Below are positions 34,247-44,926 of a stretch of DNA of 64,000 nucleotides, one piece after another (position 1 is the first letter of the stretch; every line of letters starts with the position of its first letter). The DNA comes from Solenopsis invicta (Eukaryota; Arthropoda; Insecta; Hymenoptera; Formicidae): NCBI RefSeq assembly GCF_016802725.1, contig NC_052679.1:9084421-9148420 (forward strand), given 5' to 3'. Below the pieces are notes generated by a model that was not told the DNA's origin, searched no databases, and worked only from the letters and a program-made list of their open reading frames with translations. The position numbers were made by a program, and so were the translations under genes.

Positions 34247-35204
34247 CCTTCTGAAGATCTCTTGAAAAAGCACTATGCTGATTTAGCGTCAAGGCCTTTC
34301 TTCCCAGGTTTGGTCAAATATATGAGTTCGGGAGCAGTTGTGCCAATGGTAAGTTTCTTATGTAATAAAATAATTGCACTCAGCATAAAAGCTAAATAAA
34401 ATTATTTTTAAAAATCTGGGCAATTACGCTGAATCATTCTCCATTAATAGCGTCGTAACGTGCGATTTTATTTTGATAAAAATCAATCAGAAACGGGAAA
34501 TATAAATATAAATACATACGAATTATAAAATTCCCTCAAGAACTAAAAAAAGTTTAGGTTTTTTATTTTTCTTTTAATTGGGGCTTTAAAATATTAAAAC
34601 CTACAGCTTTGTTCTTATATCTGTTACATGTTTGAAGAAAAATTATTATATTTACACAATGAACAGTTTAAAGATGAGGAATTTTTTATTTTTTGAAAAT
34701 TTAATTTTTTGAAATAATTTCGTTAGAAGTTAAATATAATTGATTTTTGTAAGAAATTAAATAATATAATACAAAAATGAAGTCACAATTGTAGTTGTGT
34801 TGTTCTTGATTTTCTTATTTTATTATTTAGAATCAATTTCTTAATTTTTTTTCTACCTGTTGTTGAATACCTGCATATATTGTTAATATGTCAACAAATT
34901 TGAAGTTACATCAATAATATTTGCTGAAAAAATTTTAATGTTTAGACGTATTTATGAAATTTTGCTATTTCAGGTTTGGGAAGGCTTGAACGTCGTGAAA
35001 ACTGGCCGCGTGATGTTGGGCGAGACAAATCCTAAAGATTCTGCGCCAGGTACAATTCGTGGTGATTTTTGCATACAAGTTGGACGTAATATTATCCACG
35101 GCTCTGATTCGGTCGAGTCTGCTAAAAAAGAGATTAGTTTGTGGTTTGGAGAAAAGGAAGTAATCGACTGGACGCACGCCTCTGAAAAATGGATCTACGA
35201 ATAA
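34247..35204 (+). CDS. awd: Nucleoside diphosphate kinase, exons 2 and 3 (34247-34348, 34974-35204)
   Basis: Exon 2 (34 residues) reads PSEDLLKKHYADLASRPFF through VVPM; its acceptor is TTTATAG and its donor ATG|GTAAGT. Exon 3 starts after TTTCAG at 34973 with VWEGLNVVKTGR. It contains TIRGDFC with Arg106 and the active-site signature NIIHGSDS, where His119 carries the phosphate, and ends EKWIYE with TAA at 35202-35204. All catalytic residues are present, so the gene should be functional. A poly(A) signal AATAAA lies at 35467-35472. Confidence 0.95.
34349..34973. other. awd intron 2
   Basis: A 625-bp AT-rich intron with canonical ends; nothing else seen. Confidence 0.7.
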
Positions 35205-35777
35205 GAACCTGTGATGGAAACTGATTCTTTCAGAGGATATTGTTTCTCCATAAGCATTTTTCCTGGAAAGCCTTCCTAAGCCTACTGCCAGCACGCAAAT
35301 GGACCGAATCGTTTGAGCGACGAGAGATCATAAAAAAAATAATGACATTTTTATAAACAGTTGTAAAATTTCATAAAAAATTTTGGAATATAAAATTGAT
35401 GTGATGAGAAAAAAGGTGTTATTGAAATAACTCGCACTGAAATTATGAGGATGTAGAAAATATTGTAATAAAGTACAGTATGAAATACGAATACAATTCT
35501 TATCAAAATTAGGAGCTAATAAGGAATAGGAACTTACTATCAAAAAATTACTATATTCATTATTAACCCTTAAGGGGAGAAGGTCATGTAATCAGCCGAA
35601 AAAGAACTGATTTTTATGAATTTTTTTGCGGCACAAGACTTAATGAACTGTCCATAACTTTTCTTACATATTTTTTTTAATTTGTAGATGTAGAAAAAAA
35701 TGTGTTAAACCAAATTAGTTCAAATATAGCGGCGTAATGACGCTCGCTCTTCAAGTCCTGGTTTTTGAGATAGTCAA
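35205..35777. other. awd 3' UTR and flank
   Basis: This holds the AATAAA at 35467-35472. Beyond about 35490 it is intergenic DNA with no recognised feature, ending at the assembly gap. Confidence 0.5.
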
Positions 35778-35877
35778 NNNNNNNNNNNNNNNNNNNNNNN
35801 NNNNNNNNNNNNNNNNNNNNNNNNNNNNNNNNNNNNNNNNNNNNNNNNNNNNNNNNNNNNNNNNNNNNNNNNNNNNN
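35778..35877. other. Assembly gap (100 N)
   Basis: One hundred consecutive N, the conventional length for a gap of unknown size. Order and distance across it are not certain. Confidence 0.99.
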
Positions 35878-36462
35878 CCGCTCCGATAAAATTGCACTTA
35901 GTCCGATCCCGCGTAAAAGCGATTCGATTCGTTTACGCAAAATAAGGACTACACGAATGCAAGAGTCTGAATGAGAGTCATAGGTCGTCATCCTCGACAC
36001 CTGACCTACATTCTGGCTCACCTGACGCATTCGACTCGTCGCACTCGCCCGGAGACATGTGTGCGAGAGATTAGGCTTGTTCCGTCCTTCCTACCTCGCT
36101 CGAATTATTTCTCTAAGTCTCTACCTGCCAACCGACCCGAGAGACTTATTTCGAGAATTCTGGACGTAACAGTTATAATAAAAATGTTTCTAAAATATTG
36201 TGATATAAAACGTTGTAATAGAAATATTTCTGAAATTTATCATATGCAGCAAAGAAATATTTAAAAATTGGCCTAAAATTGATTATTATAAAATTTTTAC
36301 TTTTGTAAAATAATTTCGAAAAAGTACAATACTTTAGAAATAATATTTAAATTTATAATATTCAAAGAATTACAATTAATATCTTTAAAAGATTTCAATA
36401 ATTTTTAATTTTATTTCAGAAAAATTTTTGATTTTTTTGTGATTTTTAATATTTGGTAATAC
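35878..36462. other. Intergenic stretch right of the gap
   Basis: The first 250 bases are GC-richer with no family motif; the remainder is AT-rich. No gene seen. Confidence 0.4.
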
Positions 36463-37082
36463 ACTGGGCAACAAAATTATCGCAACACTCATTTATATCA
36501 AAATTTCGCACAACTTCAAATAATCGTAACTTCGTTAAAAATTATCGTACTTGAAAAATTTTTTTTTTATTTTAAAGCTTAAAGTCTCTACTTTAAGATG
36601 CATTTGGCCAATTTTGAATTTCTTCTTTCCTCCTTCCGCGATCTTTTTAAAAGTAAAGACATGTTTTGTCTCCGAACATTTGCAAAGTTTGACGCACTCC
36701 ACGGAGTAGGACGAATTTTTTTCGCAAATGTCACAATAATCATCGTAAAATTTGGACTTTTCGCTGCAAATTAAAAAAAAAAAGAGGTTCGTACGATTTT
36801 TTTTTTGAGGAGTTAGGATGTATCAAAGTTATGTATGCATTTTGGTCAGTTACCGTCAGCATTAGCATTACCCGATGTGCACCACGGGGAGGTTGCTGGT
36901 CGGATTTCGCACATCGTGTGTGTGTGTGTGTGTGTGTTACAGCAGAGATGAGGACCCCACGGTTCGTCACTTCCGCAGTATTTTATGACTCCAAACTCTC
37001 TCTGCTGTGTGTGTGTGTGTGTGTGTGCACGCGCGCGTGCGCGTGTGTGTGTGTTGCATAAAAAATGTGGGTGCTCTCGCAT

Positions 37083-37377
37083 TTAATATGAGGTATTCCC
37101 ACCTCGTCTTCGAATGACTTCTTGTAAACGGTCACGCATATTAATGCATGACCTAATTGTGGCTTGAGGAATTTCGTGCCATATTTGCTGTAATATTGCT
37201 CCTAACTCCTGCAGATTTGTTGGTTGTCTCTCCACATCTCGCAATCTTCTTCCCATCATATCCCAGACATGTTCAATGGGATTCAAATCCGGGCTCATTG
37301 CTGGATGTGGTAACACCTCGATGTTGTCTTCTCTAGCTGACGTTATTCGTCTTCGACCTTGTCCTCTCCTTCGACGA
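37083..37377 (-). pseudogene. Internally deleted inverted copy of the Tc1-like transposase
   Basis: On the minus strand the sequence matches 37658-37706 (SAREDRRI region) and then jumps to 38277-38523, ending NPIEHVWDMMGRRLRDVE to GGNTSY and the stop. It keeps the catalytic Glu motif but lacks both catalytic Asp residues. The coding part looks identical to the intact gene by eye, implying a recent event. Confidence 0.75.
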
Positions 37378-37505
37378 ACAACATCAAAACTCTAAACCGT
37401 AAACCTATTCCCATTACACTCAAGAAGCAAACGATAGTCGTACAACATCAAAACTCTAAACCGTAAACCTATTCCCATTACACTCAAGAAGCAAACGATA
37501 GTCGT
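37378..37505 (+). repeat. Two perfect 64-bp tandem copies
   Basis: The unit ACAACATCAAAACTCTAAAC (first 20 bases) occupies 37378-37441 and is repeated at 37442-37505. It ends five bases upstream of the transposase start codon, so it duplicates the gene's immediate 5' UTR or promoter. Confidence 0.9.
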
Positions 37506-37509
37506 AACA

Positions 37510-38523
37510 ATGCCTCGTTTGAACGAAATTCAATGTGCGCAAATCATTGCTCTTTTGGAAGAAGGATTAAATCAAAGTTATGTTGCAAGGAGAATAGGTG
37601 TTCATCGATCCTCCATCTCTCGAGTTTGGGCTCGTTATCAAGAAACAGGCGGATTTCGTCGAAGGAGAGGACAAGGTCGAAGACGAATAACGTCAGCTAG
37701 AGAAGATCGCCGCATCATCAATGAGACAAATCGAAATCCAACAAGAATTGCACGAGTAATTGCAAATACAGTTCTTCCGCACAGACAAATTAGTGCTCAA
37801 ACGATCAGGAGGCGTTTGCACGAAGGAAATTTGCGGTCACGAGCTCGTGCTCGAGTGCCAATGTTATCTGTGGCTCATAGACGTGCTCGTTTGCAATATG
37901 CACGCACTTATCAGAATTGGATTCTGAGACAGTGGAACAATGTATTGTTCACTGACGAATCACGGTTTTGTCTTTTCCGTTCCGATGGAAGAGTACGTGT
38001 TTGGCGTCGTAATGGACAGCGTTTTGAAGAAAACTGCGTCGAGCCTGTTCGAGCGTTTGGTTGTGGCTCTGTCATGGTATGGGGTGGAATATCGATGCAT
38101 GAACGCACAAATCTTGTCATCATACCACCTCCTGGATTGACAGGAGTACGTTATGTAGAAGAAATTTTGCGTCCTCACATAATACCCATGCGTCGTCAAA
38201 TGGGGCGCAATTTTATTCTCATGCATGACAACGCTCGCCCACACACTGCCAGGATTGCTCTTAACTTCCTCGAACAAAACAACATCGAGGTGTTACCACA
38301 TCCAGCAATGAGCCCGGATTTGAATCCCATTGAACATGTCTGGGATATGATGGGAAGAAGATTGCGAGATGTGGAGAGACAACCAACAAATCTGCAGGAG
38401 TTAGGAGCAATATTACAGCAAATATGGCACGAAATTCCTCAAGCCACAATTAGGTCATGCATTAATATGCGTGACCGTTTACAAGAAGTCATTCGAAGAC
38501 GAGGTGGGAATACCTCATATTAA
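37510..38523 (+). CDS. Intact Tc1-like (DD34E) transposase, 337 aa
   Basis: This is a cut-and-paste transposase that would act on the TIRs of the surrounding element. The N-terminal paired-like domain has a helix-turn-helix at about residues 5-45 (IIALLEEGLNQSYVARRIGV) and a basic hinge GRRRI at 57-60, with a second helix-turn-helix to about 115. The catalytic domain shows LFTDESRF (Asp149), SVMVWGGIS, FILMHDNARPH (Asp240) and SPDLNPIEHVWD (Glu275). The 34 residues between Asp240 and Glu275 define the DD34E class. There are no stops or frameshifts, and 337 residues is full length, so this copy could be active. The ATG at 37510 is the natural start. Confidence 0.93.
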   Translation: MPRLNEIQCAQIIALLEEGLNQSYVARRIGVHRSSISRVWARYQETGGFRRRRGQGRRRITSAREDRRIINETNRNPTRIARVIANTVLPHRQISAQTIRRRLHEGNLRSRARARVPMLSVAHRRARLQYARTYQNWILRQWNNVLFTDESRFCLFRSDGRVRVWRRNGQRFEENCVEPVRAFGCGSVMVWGGISMHERTNLVIIPPPGLTGVRYVEEILRPHIIPMRRQMGRNFILMHDNARPHTARIALNFLEQNNIEVLPHPAMSPDLNPIEHVWDMMGRRLRDVERQPTNLQELGAILQQIWHEIPQATIRSCINMRDRLQEVIRRRGGNTSY

Positions 38524-38554
38524 ATGCGAGAGCACCCACATTTTTTATGCAACA

Positions 38555-38671
38555 CACACACGCGCGCACGCGCGCGCGCGCGCGCACACACACACACACA
38601 CACACAGCAGAGAGGGTTTGGAGTCATAAAATACTGCGGAAGTGACGAACCGTGGGGTCCTCATCTCTGCT

Positions 38672-38710
<39 letters not shown>

Positions 38711-38774
38711 CAGAGAGGGTTTGGAGTCATAAAATACTGCGGAAGTGACGAACCGTGGGGTCCTCATCTCTGCT

Positions 38775-38846
<72 letters not shown>
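38555..38846. repeat. CA/CG microsatellites with a ~70-bp minisatellite block
   Basis: The block GCAGAGAGGGTTTGGAGTCA to ATCTCTGCTGTAA occurs at 38607-38680 and again at 38710-38780, each followed by a CA array. A single inverse copy is in the left arm at about 36939-37007, between GT arrays. Confidence 0.85.
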
Positions 38847-38847
<1 letters not shown>

Positions 38848-39456
38848 TGTGCGAAATCCGACCAGCAACCTCCCCGTGGTGCACATCGGGTAATGCTAAT
38901 GCTGACGGTAACTGACCAAAATGCATACATAACTTTGATACATCCTAACTCCTCAAAAAAAAATCGTACGAACCTCTTTTTTTTTTTAATTTGCAGCGAA
39001 AAGTCCAAATTTTACGATGATTATTGTGACATTTGCGAAAAAAATTCGTCCTACTCCGTGGAGTGCGTCAAACTTTGCAAATGTTCGGAGACAAAACATG
39101 TCTTTACTTTTAAAAAGACGGCGGAAGGAGGAAAGAAGAAATTCAAAATTGGCCAAATGCATCTTAAAGTAGAGACTTTAAGCTTTAAAATAAAAAAAAA
39201 AATTTTTCAAGTACGATAATTTTTAACGAAGTTACGATTATTTGAAGTTGTGCGAAATTTTGATATAAATGAGTGTTGCGATAATTTTGTTGCCCAGTGT
39301 ATTAATCAATAAATAGTTATAGGTTTATTTTAAGAATATATTTTCAACAGAACAAAAAGAGTTTTAAATTTGATTTTGGGTTATGCTTCTACACAGTTTC
39401 TTCTCCAGCTACATAAAATTGAAACAAAAAAGTTATAAAAATTTATAACAAATATA

Positions 39457-40984
39457 CAGGGTGTTTCCGAAATAGGTGGTCAAACTTTAAGAGCATATTT
39501 TACTTGTTGTAAGGATGAAAAAGGTCATATAAACATGGGTCCGGAAATGCTTCCTTTACAAGTTATAAACATTTTTTATTAATTTTACAGAAATTGTTGG
39601 AAATGATTTCCTTCCACATCAATGCATGCTTTCTTTCCTAGTTATAAACATGTCTTACTTACATTGTACGTATTTACGTCAGACGACATGCCTTGCTTTG
39701 ACATTCATCTTCTAAAGTAAACAAAAGGTTTTTAGATAAGTCTGTATTGATTTGGAATCAGTCTTAATTTGAGCATTTACGAATGAAGATAGTATTCATC
39801 AACATGGCAGCTTATTCTAACATCGAATGGGCAGATATCCATTACATGTATGGGCGAGCTAATGGAAACTGCAGAAAAGCTCAACGTTTCTATCAACAAA
39901 TCTTTCCTCAAAGGCGATGCCCTAAAAATACCTTTAGTTCGGTCCATCGCCGACTTAGGAAAACAGGATCTTTCTTACCCAATACAGTTAATCGAGGACG
40001 AAACATACGAACACCTGCAATCGAAGAGCAAGTGATTAGACGAGTCACAGAAAATCCAAGACTTAGCACGAGACAGATTGCATTAGAAATGCAAAACGTT
40101 TCTTCCTCAATTGTGTGGAAGATATTAAACGAAGATCTTTTGTATCCCTATCACATACAACGAGTACAAGCTCTCTTACCAGCGGATTATCCATCACGAG
40201 TAATTTTTGCTCAGTGGTATTTGCAACAGTGTACTTTTCCAAATTTTGAAGTGTCCATACTTTTCACAGACGAAGCAAATTTTTTACGCTATAATAAATC
40301 ATCATAACAATCACCTATGGTCATACGAAAGTCCGCATGATATTATTGAATCTCGGCATCAACATAAGTTTTCGTGCAATGTATGGGCTGGCATTATTGG
40401 AGATTTCCTACTTGGACCGATTTTTTTCCACCTACACTTAATGGTAACAACTACACACAATTTCTGGAAACGCAACTCCCTATATTATTAGAAGACGTTC
40501 CTCTACAGATACGCAATCAAATGTGGTTCATGCAAGATGGAGCTCCAGCACATTTCAGCCGCATTGCTCGAGAGTTTCTGAATAATAATTACATTAATAG
40601 ATGGATTGGTAGAAGAGGACCCATCGCTTGGCCTGCACGTTCTCCCGATTTGAACCCATTGGATTTTTACTTATGGGGATATCTTAAGGCTATCGTGTAT
40701 GATACTCCTGTTGCTACTGTAGAAGTACTCCGAAATCGTATTATCGCTGCATGTGAAAAAATACGAAATACTCCGGGAATTTTTGACAATCTATGCAACG
40801 TCGGTGCGAAGCATGCATTGATACGGAAGGAAATCATTTCCAGCAATTTTTGTAAAATCAATAAAAAATGTTTATAACTTGTAAAGGAAGCATTTCCGGA
40901 CCCATGTTTATATGACTTTTTTTCATCCTTACAATGAGTAGAATATGCTCTTACAGTTTGGCCACCTATTTCGGAAACACCCTG
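39457..40984 (+). mobile_element. mariner-family (DD41D) element, 1.53 kb
   Basis: The ends CAGGGTGTTTCCGAAATAGG and (inverse) CAGGGTGTTTCCGAAATAGG match and are bordered by TA (39455-39456, 40985-40986). The TIRs continue inward for about 130 bases with the phrase CCGGAAATGCTTCCTTTACA. An (ATA)n tract follows at about 40987-41008. Confidence 0.85.
39783..40877 (+). pseudogene. mariner-type DD41D transposase, two frameshifts
   Basis: The 5' part (to about 40285) encodes the HTH region (NGNCRKAQRFYQQIF, STRQIALEMQNVSSS) and the first Asp in ILFTDEANF. The reading then shifts to the next frame for NHHNNHLWSYESPHD to LLGPIFF and returns to the first frame at about 40435 (LNGNNYTQFLE). The end carries FMQDGAPAHFS (second Asp) and SPDLNPLDFYLWGY (third Asp), 41 residues apart. 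Catalytic residues remain but the two shifts and the resulting TAA at 40305 disable it. The likely original start is the ATG at 39804 (MAAYSNIEW). Confidence 0.82.
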
Positions 40985-41008
40985 TATAATAATAATAATA
41001 ATAATAAT

Positions 41009-42428
41009 TTAGAGCAAAAAATCAATTTATTTACACATTACGACACATATTAAATTTAATAACATTATTTGAAGTTCACATCCAATCGTTTTAAGTTATA
41101 CAAAGGTTAAAAAATTGATATGTAATATACTATTCAAAATTACGTAGAGAGTATACATCTGTAAAAATTTTTGTTACCTGCAAAATTAAAATTCAGCTTT
41201 CATAAAAATACAACGGATACTAATAACCATCCTACAATGTCTAAATAAACCGTAATGAAGTAATTTTAATAGTTTCTCTTAAAATTCAACACGAACAATA
41301 TGAAATATCATATTTCACAAGGTATTTTTCACAACCGCCGCGTACCGTCCTTCTTCTAATAAATAATAAAAAAATTTGACCTAATTGCAGAAAAAAACGT
41401 AGAAACATTTATCTATTTCGATTTACTCATTAAAATGGAGACACTGTGGAAATTGCAAATCTATCTTTAGTAGATTTTTTTCTTTTTTGCTCATTGACAT
41501 AACGAGGTTTAACAACTATTCAATTATTTAATCGTTGTTAATTATCACTGTAAAATATTTTCATTCAAATAAATTTACAATACATAAGTGAATTTTATTT
41601 TAATTTCCATTTCTATTTTATTTTATATTGAAATGTAATATTTATGTCAGATCTATCTAACAATACTCGTTTTACAGGTTAAAAAACTGTTTTTGAACCT
41701 ATAAAATGCGTAAACATCATGCAAGACAGCATATTTACTTACTGCTAAATCAGTCATTGTGATAAAACTGCTTTCAGGTTCGCTATAGTTTCACTTTCTG
41801 GTCAAAATTTATTTGCTCGCCGTTCCTTTCCTTTGTTTGCTTTCAAGTCGGAACATTCATATGTAACACACATAAAGCTGTTGTGTACAGTAAAGACGTG
41901 ATGCGCGCGCTCTGTGTATTGCGCAATTCAAGCAATCGAGTGAAAGTTCTCGATTATGCTTGCGTTTAAACAATTATAGCCATGCAGAAATAAAAAAGTA
42001 ATTAGTTTTTATTAAATTATTTTGTTATTGTTAATTTAAAATATTAATTAACTTAGTATTGTATTATTACGCAAGTACCTTGCGACAAATACATTGTAAT
42101 TATGGTGCTTTCCCCAGACATATTATTTAGACAGTAAATGACTGTAACTCTACTTTTTTAATTTATTGATATGAAATTTGATAATTTCATTTCAATAAAT
42201 TATCATAAAATATGATAAATATTAATGCAATATCTCGTTTTTATTTTTTTTTAATATTAATTTATTACTCATTTTAGTGCAAAATACAAAAATAGCGTTA
42301 GAATAAATATAAATTAATATTTTTAATGAAAATTATAATATAGTTATAATGTAGATGTGATATCACAATAAAAGAGTCAAAACAGATTGTAAAATATCGC
42401 AGAATTCACGGATTTGACCATACTTTAT
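41009..42428. other. AT-rich intergenic DNA with a dispersed repeat
   Basis: About 41020-41345 resembles the awd-intron segment 29440-29760. The rest, to the minisatellite, shows no gene or clear repeat. Confidence 0.4.
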
Positions 42429-42800
42429 CGGAATTCGCTGAATTTTATCGGAATTTGTTGGACTTTGGCGAATTTCATCGAACTACGGCGAATTTCGCCG
42501 GACTTCATCGGACTACACCGGACATCGTCGGACTTCATCGGACTACGTTGGACTTTATCGGACTTTATTGAACTTCATGGACTTCGTCTGACTACACCAA
42601 ACTTCATCGGATTACGTCGGACTTCATCGGACTTTATCGGACTTCACGGACTTCATGGACTTCATTGGATTACACCGGACTTTGCCGGACTTTATCGGAC
42701 TACGCCGGACTTCGCCGGACTTCATCGGACTTTGAGGAATTCAACGGACTTCAAAAAATTTAACGGACTTCTAGCAAGTTGTACATCGGAATTCAAGAGT
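42429..42800. repeat. 10-bp-period minisatellite (CGGACTTCAT-type), ~37 units
   Basis: Consecutive decamers follow the pattern CGGACTWYRY (for example CGGACTTCAT, CGGACTACAC, CGGACTTTGC, TGGACTTTAT). Outer units are more degenerate (CGAATTTCAT, CGGAATTCGC) than central ones. The 134-codon open frame over it, with recurrent DFIGLH/TTPDFAGL peptides, follows from the 30-bp coding period and is not evidence of a gene. Confidence 0.9.
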
Positions 42801-42815
42801 GGTTACCTCCTCGGA

Positions 42816-43650
42816 TAATGTTTGATTGTAGAAATTTTTATTTCTATAACAAGAAACCTCAATATATGATCACCAGTTATTCAAAAAATCTTTAAACTTA
42901 ATCATCTTTAACAGTTATTTAAAAAAACTTCAAACTCACGTTCCATTGCATTTTTAATAACTTTATTTAACGATCTTTATTTAACGATCATAACCATATC
43001 TAACTTCTTTAATTTCAATCTCCTTTATATTTTTTACATATTTTACACTCTCACAATTTTTCCTGCTTTCTCTATACATTATTACATTCCTCTTCATTTT
43101 TCTACCGTCAATACACATATTTTTCCATCTTCTTTCTTACATTATTTTGTTTCTCTCTTTCTTTTTACCTTCATTACACACACGTTAGAATTTTTATTAA
43201 AAGAGATAATGTTCGATTATAGAAATTTTTATTTTTATAAAAAAACATTAATGTATGATCACCAGTTATTTAAAAAATCTTCAAACTCACTCATCTTCAC
43301 CAATTATTAAAAAAATCTTTAAACATACGTGCGATTTTAATTTTTCTGTTCTTTATTTAATAGTCATAACGATATCCGACTTTTTTAATTTCAATCTTCT
43401 TTTTATTTTTTACATAGTTTACGCTTTCACAATTCTTCCTTCTATCTTTGTACATTATTACATTCCTCTTTGTTTTTCTACCGTCAGTGCATTTACTAAA
43501 AGAGATAATGTTTGATTAAAGAAATTTTTATTTCTGTAACACAAAATCTCATAATGATACGATATTCACTCATAAAAGAATCTTCAACTCGCGTTTAATT
43601 GCATTTTTAATTTCTATCGTTCTTCATTTACATATCTTTACCCTTATATA
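42816..43650. repeat. ~300-bp satellite, first block
   Basis: The phrase ATAATGTTTGATTGTAGAAA and its variants start units at about 42815, 43207 and 43507. Each unit then runs through ATGATCACCAGTTATT, TTTAATTTCAATCT and a TTTCTACCGTCA-type CT-rich tail. The unit style is shared with the block at 46948-48260. Confidence 0.7.
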
Positions 43651-44110
43651 ATATATTCAAACATTATTTTGTTCTGCATATATTAAATGCTGTACAAAAA
43701 TTACAAATTTTAAAAATTTTAATTTATTTGATCACGTTAAAACAGCATATTAATTTTCTTTAAATACAGATAAAAATATTTGTCGCCTTTGTAAAAGTTG
43801 ATCTTCTCTTCAATTAGATTTTATAAATTCACAATTTTTACTTTTGAGTTTTTCAAACTCATTGAGTTAAAATTTTATTAATACAATTGTATGCTTGCAT
43901 CTTATTATTATATAAACTTCTTTTAATAACTTTAATATTTTAAAATAATTAATACTAATTGTATCAATAAATATTTAAAAAGTTAATTACTAGAGAAATT
44001 TTAAAGAGATCTTTGTGTTGTTTATATAAATAAGCATAAATAATTTAATTTAAATGATTAACCTGAGTAAATTATGTGGAAATAATAAATGGAATTACGA
44101 CCCACATAAC
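43651..44110. other. AT-rich stretch between satellite and mariner
   Basis: Possibly a more diverged continuation of the satellite; no distinct feature. Confidence 0.35.
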
Positions 44111-44476
44111 ATACAGGGTGAGTCATTTTAATCTATGGACCCGAATATCTTCCAAATAACGGTATCTACAAAAAAATGGTTTAGATAAAAGTTGACCAGG
44201 ACAGAGGGGGTCATTCAATTGTACCATTGGTTTTGACCTTGAGGTTAATTTTGAAGGTTATTTCAAGATCACGATGGTTTTTTTAAATGGGACACCCTAT
44301 TTGTGACTGCGGATTTCGAAAGAGCGGAAAATTTTACATCAAACTTGTCTTATAAGAAAATTGTTTTTGCGACCTTTGAAAGGTCAAAAATGAAAGTAAA
44401 ATGCCTGAAAAACGATCTGGTGTACTTTTTCTGAAATGACGTGGTTTTCTGGGTAACACATAATGTTTATAAATTA

Positions 44477-44697
44477 CTACTTGCAACTTTCGGCCGGATT
44501 CTTCGACGCACGCCTATTGCTCCCCTCCCATCGCTCACGCCTTAGCAACGACACCGCCGGACGGCGTAACGCACGGTCCTGAGACGATGTATTGCGCTCC
44601 TTAGTTACGCCGTCCGGCGGCGCCGTTGCTAAGGCGCGAGCGGTGGAAAGGGAGCAATAGGCGTGCGTCGAAGAATCCGGCCGAAAGTTGCAAGTAG
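44477..44697. mobile_element. GC-rich 221-bp hairpin MITE
   Basis: CTACTTGCAACTTTCGGCCG at the left is perfectly inverse to the right end. The arms continue almost without mismatch (TTCGACGCACGCCTATTGCT, CGCCGGACGGCGTAAC) to the centre near 44587. Its composition contrasts with the AT-rich host element. Confidence 0.85.
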
Positions 44698-44926
44698 CTG
44701 ACAGCACTGCGATACCTAATGCTAATAATCAACGATTGAAAAAAACTAAACAATTACGTTTGATTTAAGATTTATAATTATTGTTATAATAGAGTTTTAT
44801 TCCTTATCTTTCTTACTCACTTCTGTATAATTGAAAAATTTACTATTTAAAGTTGCTTAAATTTAAAAATTCCAAACATACATACAGGGTATGTAGGTAA
44901 TTACATTCACAAGTTACCTTTCCAGA

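Larger units (their letters stand above)
36463..39299 (+). mobile_element. Tc1-like element with ~0.9-kb inverted end duplication
   Basis: Both ends read CACTGGGCAACAAAATTATC inward and are bordered by TA (36461-36462, 39300-39301). The right half has a complete transposase gene and a long 3' region with CA repeats. The left arm (36463-37377) is an inverted copy of that 3' region and includes the last 78 codons of the transposase plus about 47 bases from its 5' part, joined by an internal deletion. Right and left arms differ in microsatellite length: the right has two copies of a block (GCAGAGAGGGTTTGGAGTCA onward), the left one. Confidence 0.8.

Noticed and set aside
42414..42818. 134-codon frame with recurrent DFIGLH/TPDFAGL peptides
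   Set aside because: A 10-bp repeat with few stop-forming units keeps a frame open by chance; no start context, partner exon or family match.
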